This document shows, in pieces, positions 20,647 through 29,200 of a stretch of 64,000 nucleotides of DNA. Origin of the DNA: Hydractinia symbiolongicarpus (taxonomy: Eukaryota > Cnidaria > Hydrozoa > Anthoathecata > Hydractiniidae); contig NC_079884.1 of NCBI RefSeq assembly GCF_029227915.1, positions 1,800,001 through 1,864,000 of the forward strand, given 5' to 3'. The notes beneath the pieces were generated by a model that was given only the letters and a program-made list of their open reading frames with translations, was not told where the DNA came from and ran no database searches. The position numbers and the translations under genes were made by a program. Position 1 is the stretch's first letter, and the number at the start of each line of letters is the position of its first letter.

Positions 20647-20665
20647 ATATACTACTATGGTATAT
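20647..20665 (-). terminator. Weak 3'-end hairpin of the 43-aa gene
   Basis: ATATAC and GTATAT arms with a 7-base loop, 10 bases past the stop at 20676. Short and AT-rich; listed because its position matches the other hairpins. Confidence 0.35.
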
Positions 20666-20675
20666 TTTAGTGGCG

Positions 20676-20807
20676 TTATTTTAATACGATAGCTTCGGAG
20701 TCTATGACATCCGTATCCACCTCCGTGTATTCCACCTTGGGTAAAATACTCTCAACTTTCTTACGTCGATATAAAACCCAGACCAACCATTCCAGTATTC
20801 GCAACAT
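20676..20807 (-). CDS. 43-aa small protein, start overlapping the upstream stop
   Basis: Starts MLRILEWLVWVLYRRKK: a short hydrophobic helix followed by basic residues, then an acidic tail with DTDVIDSEAIV. Its ATG overlaps the stop of the upstream gene as TAATG (20805-20809), an arrangement used for termination-reinitiation coupling. Spacing and strand fit the operon-like block 20216-22090. Supported by context and composition only. Confidence 0.6.
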   Translation of the reverse strand: MLRILEWLVWVLYRRKKVESILPKVEYTEVDTDVIDSEAIVLK

Positions 20808-21034
20808 TATATATTTATAGTTTCGGGTATAATTTTCTGCTTAACTAGATATTCTCTTGTCATTTCACTTGCAGCGACTATGGCTACAAGCTTTCCGGTA
20901 TCTTCCAGGTCAAACTTCTGAATTGAGGGTGGTGTCATTTTTAATACCTTTTTCCCGAGCATTGAATAGCCCACAGCGAAAACGCATACGACCGATGCTT
21001 TATAAATATCGTTGACTATACTTTTCTTATCCAT
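20807..21034 (-). CDS. 75-aa small membrane protein
   Basis: Hydrophobic helix at about 12-28 (ASVVCVFAVGYSMLG) and a moderately hydrophobic region near 47-56. Not recognised. The stop overlaps the next start by the TAATG junction. The start is 45 bases from the stop of the 21079 gene. Confidence 0.6.
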   Translation of the reverse strand: MDKKSIVNDIYKASVVCVFAVGYSMLGKKVLKMTPPSIQKFDLEDTGKLVAIVAASEMTREYLVKQKIIPETINI

Positions 21035-21078
21035 GCCTTATATTTACTTCAAGATTATAGTATCGCGATATTATCCCT

Positions 21079-21501
21079 TTATTCCATTTCAAGCTTACTT
21101 ATTCTCATAGTTTTTTTATTACCAGAGTCACTTGGTGGGGTACCCTTCACCTTAATATTTTTGTCATTATTTTTATAGACCACCAACGCTCTAATTAGTA
21201 GCATAACTATCACACCACCACCCATTATTGTGTAGTTCACTCCACCGTGTTTAGGGCCATCTGTCACAGAATCCTCAATGACAATATCCTTAGGATCCTC
21301 CAACTGTGTCTGAGGTGCTGAGTGTGCTTGAGGCGTCGGCTGTGTTTGTGCTTGAGGCGTAGGCTGTGCTTGATTCTGTGCCATGAGCCATTTTTTATAT
21401 TCCTCCCTCTTTTTACGGTTGTATTCCGCCAACCTCTTACCAGATTCAACCTTTTTAGGGTTCTTCCTTGTCACCTGAATAGGAGTCTGTTCCTCTGACA
21501 T
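21079..21501 (-). CDS. Gln/Pro-rich protein with one membrane helix
   Basis: 140 aa. A basic N-terminus (KRLAEYNRKKREEYKKW), a low-complexity Gln/Pro/Ala/Thr stretch with tandem QAQPTPQAQTQPTPQAH, an acidic patch, then one membrane helix (about 92-109) and a basic tail. Function unknown. It overlaps the start-side neighbour by 47 bases in another frame. A short palindrome (TATCGCGATA, 21061-21070) lies 9 bases past the stop. Confidence 0.65.
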   Translation of the reverse strand: MSEEQTPIQVTRKNPKKVESGKRLAEYNRKKREEYKKWLMAQNQAQPTPQAQTQPTPQAHSAPQTQLEDPKDIVIEDSVTDGPKHGGVNYTIMGGGVIVMLLIRALVVYKNNDKNIKVKGTPPSDSGNKKTMRISKLEME

Positions 21502-22090
21502 CTTTATTATCTATATCTATATTATTATTATTATTTGCGTTTAAATTTCTTCCAGCGATATAATGCCTACCTGTAATTAGACCCACACTGATTGGTGATA
21601 GTAGTGATCCGAACTTATAATATAGATCACATGTGAACCTTTGGAGTGCCGAGTTTAGGAACGGATCATTCTCCAGGTCATCACTCAGAGCCTTTTGATT
21701 TTTTATACCTAGAGCTGCACAGGCACCCAGGGAGTACATGTGGATTATTGACTCCCCAAGAGACTTTACCATTTGACCGGACAGTTTAGCCTCGTATATG
21801 GTGAAAAGTTTATCCACCTCATTATTCCCGAGCTTCCGGATCCCCGCCTCCGTATACATCTTCCCCAGATACAGGATACTATTTCCGGTCAGCACGCACT
21901 CGAGCAATTTCTGTCTCTTCCCATCATCCTGGTCATCCCGTTCATCGATAAAAATTAGGTTGTCAATTGCTGTTTCAGCCATTTTCAATAGCGATAGGTA
22001 TTTTTTAATACAAAAAAGGCAAAAACTAACCAATACCAGCAATAGCGCCACGGCTGTCACCAGTAATATGAAATTTATATATTCTATCAT
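21455..22090 (-). CDS. 211-aa protein with N-terminal membrane anchor
   Basis: A strong N-terminal membrane helix (residues 6-28, ILLVTAVALLLVLVSFCLFC), a globular helical domain (35-180), then an Asn/Asp-rich tail including five consecutive Asn. Family not recognised. Its C-terminus overlaps the 21079 gene; upstream lies a run of 10-11-bp tandem repeats. Likely a membrane-anchored virion or assembly protein (inference). Confidence 0.7.
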   Translation of the reverse strand: MIEYINFILLVTAVALLLVLVSFCLFCIKKYLSLLKMAETAIDNLIFIDERDDQDDGKRQKLLECVLTGNSILYLGKMYTEAGIRKLGNNEVDKLFTIYEAKLSGQMVKSLGESIIHMYSLGACAALGIKNQKALSDDLENDPFLNSALQRFTCDLYYKFGSLLSPISVGLITGRHYIAGRNLNANNNNNIDIDNKDVRGTDSYSGDKEEP

Positions 22091-22096
22091 GGTACT

Positions 22097-22176
22097 ATAG
22101 GAGTCTATAGGAGTCTATAGGAGTATTATAGGAGTATTATAGGAGTATTATAGGATAGTCTTATAGGAGTCTATAG
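22097..22176. repeat. Tandem 10-11-bp repeats upstream of the 22090 gene
   Basis: About seven to eight copies of 'gagtctatag' or 'gagtattatag' in a row, between the 22090 start and the ATPase 3' hairpin. The position suggests promoter-proximal repeats, but simple slippage is possible. Confidence 0.75.
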
Positions 22177-22185
22177 ATCTGTTAC

Positions 22186-22214
22186 TTTTTGTTACAAGAG
22201 TCTTGTAACAAAAA
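22186..22214 (-). terminator. 3'-end hairpin of the packaging ATPase gene
   Basis: Perfect 14-bp arms TTTTTGTTACAAGA and TCTTGTAACAAAAA around one base, 9 bases past the stop at 22224. The inner TTTGTTAC/GTAACAAA is the same as in the hairpins at 14993, 16495 and 17350. Confidence 0.7.
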
Positions 22215-22223
22215 ACGTCCAAT

Positions 22224-22847
22224 CTAGCAAATCACGTGAGTTCTTGGATGTTCCATCCTCATGACTAAATGTGTATATTTTCCATCTTTTAGCCTTTCCT
22301 TAACCTTCTGGATCTCCGATGATTCAATGACATAATTCTCTTCGTGGATGGTTGCGAGATCATGTCTGTCCTTCGGATACCACACATATAACATTTTTGC
22401 CTGCCTTCGTAAGTTCTTCGGTATCGCGGTGTATGATTGTGTGAGTAGCCACATGGTGTGGTTTCGATGCCGACCGCTGATGGCCAGCTCCAGAAGCGGT
22501 TGCCTCTTTTTGTCCAGTTTCTCATCCGCGATGATGTCGTCGATCAGGAATACTGTTTTGTACCCGGCACAGAAATCCGTCATCTTTTGAATCCATTCAT
22601 ACAACAAGCCCATGGGCTCAATTAGAATAACATATCTATCCCTCCAAAACCATTTTCGACACATATATGTCTTATTCCATCTTAATGTTGGACATATAAT
22701 CACAATGAAATCAAAGTGATCAAAGTATTCACTCTCTAGTAGCGTTACAACGCGTCTGGATTTTCCGCAGCCCGTGGGACCGACGAATAATGCCGTGTGA
22801 GGATCTTTCATGTAGTCCATCTTAATATAGTACATCCATAATTTCAC
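22224..22847 (-). CDS. DNA-packaging ATPase (FtsK/HerA, A32-like)
   Basis: 207 aa. Walker A GPTGCGKS (residues 23-30) and Walker B VFLIDDI (about 99-105), then SGRHRNHTMWLLTQS, the sensor region typical of Polinton, adintovirus and NCLDV packaging ATPases. The role is to pump genomic DNA into capsids. The first ATG overlaps the capsid gene by 26 bases; an internal MDYMKDPH start is possible. Next to the capsid genes, as in other Polintons. No lesion seen. Confidence 0.9.
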   Translation of the reverse strand: MKLWMYYIKMDYMKDPHTALFVGPTGCGKSRRVVTLLESEYFDHFDFIVIICPTLRWNKTYMCRKWFWRDRYVILIEPMGLLYEWIQKMTDFCAGYKTVFLIDDIIADEKLDKKRQPLLELAISGRHRNHTMWLLTQSYTAIPKNLRRQAKMLYVWYPKDRHDLATIHEENYVIESSEIQKVKERLKDGKYTHLVMRMEHPRTHVIC

Positions 22848-24141
22848 CGTTTTGAATATTTAATTGAGCATCCATGATTAGATATATGTAGGCGTTTAAG
22901 GATCCCGCGGTTTCGGCCGTCTTTTCAACTTGCAGTGTGATCCCCTCGCTCGCATTTTCAATCCGTCGGCCGGTCCCGTGCAGTGAGTTTTCATCTATGG
23001 TTCTGAAATCCAGCCATAGAGCATATTTCGTGGTTAGGTAGTCCGCGACCTTCACATCATGTAGTTGCAGATGTTTCTGTATTTCACCGGCGTTACCATC
23101 CCTTTGTTTGCCCTCCGCGAAATACTTGCATATTTCACCATAATGCTCAAACGGTTGCATCCCCTGAGCGAAAAGTTGGTTGGGCTTACCCTCAACTATG
23201 GCGGATACCTTTTTGATCTTAGGATTGTAGAACCTACCTGTATCTCGTTTGTAAGCTTTCTCTTCCTCAAACAGAACCAATATACCCTTCAGAGACTTGC
23301 ACGGTGTATTGAATGACCAATTCCACGTTGTGTCCGACTTATCCACCCTAATTTGTCTATGTCTCAAGAATCTGTCGTAAAGTACGGCCATGTTTTGGTA
23401 TTCATTTGAGATGAATCTGGCGAGTGTGGGTTGTGTCACAATCTCATATTCGAGAGATATGTTGGAGATTTTGTATTTAGCATCCGGCGCGGGTGCCGAT
23501 GCGGCACCGGAAGGTTTGGTTGGTGTTGATAATACTACCCTGTCATAATTGTTGAATGTTATCTCATAACACAGCCTATTACCTAATCCAGCCTGATAAT
23601 ATGGGATCGTGCTATCTAACATTTCAAAATCTAGTGGTATGGTGAACTTGTTTTTGTATGCATCATAAATAGCTTTGTCCGCTACCTCTGATGCGTCTTT
23701 ATCCGCGGCTCCAACTCTCAGTTTCATACAGTTTTCTGTACACCCTTCATCAAAGATGATACCTTGTCTTATTGCATTTCTTTTTTCGGACTTGGTTAGC
23801 CATAAATCTCTGTAGCACCCGAAAAGATCAAAGTCATCAATGCTCAGAATCTCGGTACCCTCGAACTTGTTAGCTAGCTTTTTAACAATTGCCCTCCCTA
23901 TGTTAGAGACCAATGTTCTCTTCGTGTCGACTTTTGACTCGAGTTCAACGTCGAAACTTATTTTCGAAGTACCAGGAACAATGACATCATCGTTACCTAA
24001 ATTAGGGAACCTAATCAGGAGTAACTGGTTCTGATCAATCTCACTTGGGTTGTGAGTGACAATTACTTTTTGATGCGTTCCTTTTACGCCATGTGCGATC
24101 CTAAGTGAACGCTCTGGGTTTAACTTTTTCCCGTATTCCAT
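22822..24141 (-). CDS. Major capsid protein (double jelly-roll)
   Basis: 439 aa, frame intact. The opening (RIAHGVKGTHQKVIVTHNP...IDQNQLLLIRFPNLG) and the beta-rich body with Pro/Gly turns fit Polinton/adintovirus major capsid proteins, and position next to the ATPase and minor capsid gene agrees. A Pro/Ala insert (SGAASAPAPDA, about residue 215) probably marks a loop. Forms the icosahedral shell in this family. The assignment rests on recalled family resemblance and gene order; a structure prediction would confirm the two jelly rolls. Confidence 0.82.
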   Translation of the reverse strand: MEYGKKLNPERSLRIAHGVKGTHQKVIVTHNPSEIDQNQLLLIRFPNLGNDDVIVPGTSKISFDVELESKVDTKRTLVSNIGRAIVKKLANKFEGTEILSIDDFDLFGCYRDLWLTKSEKRNAIRQGIIFDEGCTENCMKLRVGAADKDASEVADKAIYDAYKNKFTIPLDFEMLDSTIPYYQAGLGNRLCYEITFNNYDRVVLSTPTKPSGAASAPAPDAKYKISNISLEYEIVTQPTLARFISNEYQNMAVLYDRFLRHRQIRVDKSDTTWNWSFNTPCKSLKGILVLFEEEKAYKRDTGRFYNPKIKKVSAIVEGKPNQLFAQGMQPFEHYGEICKYFAEGKQRDGNAGEIQKHLQLHDVKVADYLTTKYALWLDFRTIDENSLHGTGRRIENASEGITLQVEKTAETAGSLNAYIYLIMDAQLNIQNGEIMDVLY

Positions 24142-24196
24142 GCTATTCCATATTACTTTTATTTTATTTTGCTTTAATTCGGTTAATGCTACGGTA

Positions 24197-24760
24197 TCAT
24201 CTGTACGCCGTATCTCTTATGTGAATGGTAACTGTTGTCTTCATACCACCCCATAACACCTTACCATCCTGACCTGTGACTCTCATGGTAAGTGATTGAA
24301 GTAAATCTTTCTTTAGTTTCTTATATTGCGGATTTTTCGGTTCAATATATGTAAAATCACCACCATACTCGGATATATGATATGTCATCAGGTTGTTGCT
24401 ATATTCACCATCTTTAAGATTTAACGAGTTATCCAATTCATTAAGATTAAAATGTAGTTCCGTTATACCCCCTAGATTGAATATTTTACTCAACTTAGAG
24501 TTTCTAGCTAGTTGTGTTGATTTTACATCACCTCTCACGATTGAATTCAACTCCCTACCCGTGTAGTGCTGACCCTGTTGTAACCTAACCGTGGTAACTC
24601 CATCGGCCAAGGGTATATCTATTGGAGCTGTAGCTACATATGTGACATTATCTGAAAACGTCTCCACGATCGCAACCTCCTTTGTACCATGTGAGTTGTC
24701 TATCGGTTGATACAAATAGATTTTCTTCTCGCTATTTACGTCCTTTATTGTGATATACAT
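24197..24760 (-). CDS. Minor capsid protein (penton-like, single jelly-roll)
   Basis: 187 aa, beta-rich, beginning MYITIKDVNSEKKIYLYQP and ending GKVLWGGMKTTVTIHIRDT. Size, fold signature and place directly upstream of the major capsid gene fit the Polinton minor capsid (penton) protein. Frame intact. The start is 38 bases from the divergent 24799 gene. Confidence 0.78.
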   Translation of the reverse strand: MYITIKDVNSEKKIYLYQPIDNSHGTKEVAIVETFSDNVTYVATAPIDIPLADGVTTVRLQQGQHYTGRELNSIVRGDVKSTQLARNSKLSKIFNLGGITELHFNLNELDNSLNLKDGEYSNNLMTYHISEYGGDFTYIEPKNPQYKKLKKDLLQSLTMRVTGQDGKVLWGGMKTTVTIHIRDTAYR

Positions 24761-24798
24761 TATTATATTAGAGATTGTGAATATATTTAAATCAAAGA
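24761..24798. promoter_or_regulatory. 38-bp bidirectional promoter
   Basis: The entire gap between divergent starts: TATTATATTAG next to the minor capsid gene and ATATATTTAAATC next to the plus-strand gene. It has the same layout and words as 18839-18878. Confidence 0.6.
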
Positions 24799-25974
24799 AT
24801 GGATGACATTTTCAGATATAACCCGAATGTGGCATATAAGCCAAATGGGGGGCGGGATCTTCAAATATTGAGCGCTAGGGATCTGTACAAACAGGCCATT
24901 ATTGTGTCTGAAAGTGGCTCTTTCCCCGCTTCCTTTCCTAATATTTTTACCAATTATGAACTTAGTCAGAACGCGCAACGTATGAGAATTTGGAATGAGC
25001 AACCTTTTAGATTATGGCAAACCCAGCTAAATTTCGCCACTTGGTGTGCTTCAAGTGCCTGTGGGGTAAGTTCGGAACACCTGAAGGATGGTAGATCTAT
25101 GGTCAGGTCAATATATCGTTTTCATGTGTATTATCACATTAGACGAATCATTAAGCGTCTGCAGACACCTCTGCCTTTTGAGGATAGTTTCAATCGATAT
25201 GATAATCCATATTCAAACGAAGAATTTCTAAAAATATGTGGTGAATATGACGTCGATTCTAATCCTATGAAATACAGAGGTCAATACTTTTTCAGCTCAT
25301 ATCAAAAAAGACGTAAAAACTATCCAACTCCAGGGTTGAGTTTTTTCTGAGACGACTCCATGACACGATGGATTGTGGAAAAATCTAATGGCTTTACAAA
25401 AACGGGCCTTGTGAAGATCTCAAGCAGTGTTAGAGCCTATGCCTATCTTGTTCTTAGTTCTCAAGCCTCGGCACGCTCCTCCATCCTTGGTAATGATTCA
25501 AGTGCTCTGACCGCTCAAAGAGCTTTTATGAATAACCTTGAAGACATTGTTAACCGTAGGGTTGATATTCAGGAGGACATTAAACGTTATCAGGATACGT
25601 TAAACTACGCTTCAAGTAAGGTTGATTATTCGGTTGGACAAGGTATTTATATGTTACCTAGTGACATGAATCTCAGAATTAAGACCGGTGTGGTGGGTTA
25701 CAACAACAAGATTTTGATATCGGGTGAGGATCTTACCATTAATCGAAAGGTCAATGTTACCGAATCACATAAGATAACTAAAAAGAAGCCGGTAACACCC
25801 GATCATCCTGATATCCATCCTGATAAACACATTACCGTACACCACGTGGATACTACAGATAAACACATTACTGCACCTTACCACAAAGATACTCCTCCTA
25901 CACACGAAGATGAGAAGATCGCTCTTGTGATTGTTATGACAACAGGTTATTTCATATGGTATTTGTTTAGATAA
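24799..25974 (+). CDS. Conserved Polinton protein with C-terminal membrane helix, interrupted by an in-frame TGA
   Basis: Codons 1-183 (MDDIFRYNPNVAY...GLSFF) end at TGA 25348-25350, but the same frame resumes at once and runs to TAA at 25972, giving 391 codons with one internal stop. The first part is rich in aromatic and basic residues. The second part has a helical region, a His/Asp/Pro-rich repeat-like stretch (HPDKHITVHH...DKHITAPYH) and a C-terminal membrane helix (ALVIVMTTGYFIWYLF). I recall similar full-length proteins in Polintons of aquatic invertebrates but know no function. Virion surface or membrane role is possible. Confidence 0.72.
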
Positions 25975-26228
25975 AGAATGACGTCAATTAAATGTCAATC
26001 AAGCCAGAATAACAATAGAGAAACAATGCATTCCTTACATACCAAATATCCTTAGCAACGGCTACTTTCGTTTTGACTTTTTTCTTATGTAAACAACTTT
26101 CTGGCATGTAAAATATGTAAAATCCTATTGTTATAAGCGTTTGATTGACAGATGGTAGATAACAAAAACTGCTTTCCGATAGAATCTATAAAGTGGTATA
26201 AAGAGATGTAATCGTGAATATAAACACG
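25975..26228. other. Noncoding end of the Polinton before a cut gene
   Basis: AT-rich and without ORFs. A perfect CRE-like palindrome TGACGTCA lies at 25979-25986, just after the stop. 'atctataaagtgg' near 26186 and 'tataaaca' near 26219 look like core-promoter sequence for the cut frame at 26229. No inverted repeat matching 10509 onward was found. Confidence 0.5.
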
Positions 26229-26266
26229 ATGGCTTTTCCAACAGTTGAAGAATTTGAACAAAACAT
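26229..26266 (+). pseudogene. Start of a truncated gene at the Polinton-Helitron junction
   Basis: An ATG opens MAFPTVEEFEQNI, after which homology to the Helitron OTU gene begins (26267) in another frame and a stop follows at 26277. The composition and promoter-like upstream region suggest the first codons of a Polinton gene whose remainder was lost. Short, hence uncertain. Confidence 0.4.
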
Positions 26267-29200
26267 TACAGCAACTTAGTCGCCCTGAGATCAGACAAAT
26301 TGTCCCCCCTGACCTACACTTTCAAAATCACATCCAACTACGAGCAGCTGTGGTCAAGTTTGTTCGCGAAAATAGTAATGTTGGAATTTTTCAAATTAAC
26401 AGAGACTTTTTATCCATAAGCTCTGAAGAGTGGGAACGGGACTTACAAATTCAGTCAAGGTCTACTGTTGATGTTGTGGAAATTTTCATACGAGCTGCGT
26501 CAATAATGTTGGGCGTCAACATTTTGATAACATCCGATACCAGTACTGCAATACACCCATATACCCTTATTAGTCCTACTCATGATGAAACACATAATAT
26601 TCCTGGTGAACAACAAGTGGCACATCTATTGACTGATGGTACCACTGCTGGTGCTTTTATTTTGCTTGGTAGGGTTAATGAAAATCACTACCAATCGTTG
26701 GTCTTTGATGACAAAGTGAGCAATCCTTCCGTTACATCACCCACATCACTCAGTCCATCTAAAAAATATCCCCGTTTGTCATCACAAAATCCTAAAAATA
26801 TAACCAATCAAAAACCTGTTGAAATGGAAATTACTACTTTGAATCAAAATCCAGACTTCCTAGTAGAAAAAATAATGAAATCTTATATGTCTGCTACTAT
26901 AATACCAAAAAGAGTCAAGCCTAAACGCAAGCCAAATTATAATAAAGAAGCTGCTTTGAAGCTAAAGTGTCTGCAGTTGAATATTGAATATGAAGAACCT
27001 AAAGTTAATGAAACAAATATCGAAACAATAAACAGACACAGGCGAATAAGTTATAGCTGCAAAAAAACCGTTTCTAAAACAGCCATGGATAAGCAGAAAA
27101 ATGCTAATTTGAAAAAACCACCTGCCTGCAAACGTACATGCGCCCCGCCACCTAATACACTTCCAATTATTACACACAACCAGGTGAATATTTTACCAAC
27201 CACACAGTCCATACCATCCACACAGTCAGTGCCTACAATTGTCACAGACAACCTGACCACTGAACAAGATCAAATTTATGGAAATGAAACCTCCACCATT
27301 CATCAAAATCCTGATGTTGTGGCAGCTGTAATACAGTTTGAGGAAGGTGAGAAGTTACATAGCTTGGCAACCTGTAAAACTTGTCGTGAAACCCGGCCAG
27401 TATTTCATGCTACTCCCCCTATTAGTCCTACTGCAGAAAATGAAACAAAACCAATTACCGTAAAGCCTTGGAAAATTTTCAGCGATAAAAGGTGTGACAG
27501 GTGTCATCGAAAGAGCCTTAGTCGTTTTAAAAAGAATATAACAACTCCTGCTAGATTTTCCGGTATACTGTCAGTTGATGATGATGATTTGGGCCCATTA
27601 CACGATAACATCCGCCATAACAATATGCATTTTTTACCGGTACCACCATATCTCCAAAATTTGACCATACTGGAAGTAGCATTGATTCGTCGTATCACTG
27701 TTATCATGAATATACACCTCCTGCGATATGGCATGCTTGCATCAAAAGGACATTGTATCAGTTTTCCTCAGAGAATGCAAATTGCTAAAGAATTGCCATC
27801 GTTACCATCTGAGGTTGGAATAGTGGTTATTAAAAAGAAAGGAAGTCGAAATTCAGTTCAACAGTATACTGTGCAAAGGAATAAAGTTGAAAATGCATTA
27901 CGAGGGCTGTGTTTTGGATACCCAGAAGGTGGCACTGAATATTCAGATACTAATAGTGAACATCTATACAATGGCTCTGATCACATTGACAAACCTTTAA
28001 AAGGACGCTACTTTCAGTTCCTACCGAATGAGTACTATAAGGATGTTTCGATAAAATATGAGCGCATTCAAAATTTACCAGAGATGCGTTCTGAATTACC
28101 TGGCTTGCCTGTTGTTGAAATGCCACATATTATACCAGAGGAACACAAGGGTCCTGCTGAAAATCAATTTCTGGAAAACTTACCTCAAGATGACGAAAGT
28201 ATAACCCGTTCTGGTTTAGTTTGTCCACTTGAATCTAAAGATGCTGACAAAGAGTTGCGAACAATACTGCAGAAGCTCTTGGGCTCTGACGATGCAGTTA
28301 ATCAAGCTCTTGAACATGGCACAATTGCGAATGCAAATTTGGAATATACGCGAGAGCAGCCTATTCGAGAATTAAAAACTCCTGGTTTTTTTACTATGGC
28401 ATACCCAACTGTTTTTATTAATGGAAATTGTGACTTAACGGTTCCAAGGTTGAGTAAAATTAACTTTGAAGAATACATCGAACATATATATTATTGTTCT
28501 GATAATCGTGTAGCGCGTCATCCATACTTAAAATTTTTCTTATTAAATATGCGTTTACGAATGCAAGCACTACAGCAGGGTAGCTTTCTTGTTTCCCAAC
28601 AATTAAATGATGCGCATCTCACAATTGCTGAACTGAGAGATAATTTACAAAATGACGATGATTCAGTTCCACGAAAAATTATTAGTATTGGAAAAAACCT
28701 GGTGAATACTGATCCATACTGGAGAGACCAAAAAAAAAAGTGGATGCTCTGTTGTTTTTCAGACGAAATGAATTTGGCGATTTACCGGCCCATTTTGATA
28801 CCAACAGTTGTGCAGAATTTCATTGGAAACCATTACATGAATTACTTATTAAGTATCATGCCTTAATAAAAAATTTAAACGAAGATACTGTGCGGCAAGA
28901 AATGGAAAACGACAGCAAATTCAAGCGGGAAATGATTCTACAAAATCTTCATATTGTCACACAGTATTTTGATGCAAGGACTATAAATTACTTTGCCACA
29001 GTCAACAAGAAAGTGTTTCAATATAATGATAGTTGGTGGCGATATGAATTCGCTAAAGGTCGAGGTGAGATACATGGTCACGCAATTATATCGTCCTCTA
29101 AACACGCTCAAAAGGTCAAAACAATCATGGATGGATTGTCGAATGATGTACCTGACTCACAAGCATCCCAAACTGCTGCAACAGAACTTCAAAATTGGTT

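Larger units (their letters stand above)
10509..26266. mobile_element. Polinton/Maverick-type virus-like DNA transposon, ends not intact
   Basis: Contains the hallmark Polinton set: protein-primed family B DNA polymerase, retroviral-type integrase, FtsK/HerA-type packaging ATPase, double-jelly-roll major capsid and minor capsid proteins, plus accessory genes. Borders are set by loss of homology to the paralogous locus: 10508 matches 63069 and 26267 matches 63909. I searched by eye for terminal inverted repeats and a 6-bp target duplication at both borders and found neither. The right border cuts a start-codon-led reading frame at 26229. The element is probably truncated or rearranged at one or both ends. 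Confidence 0.9.
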
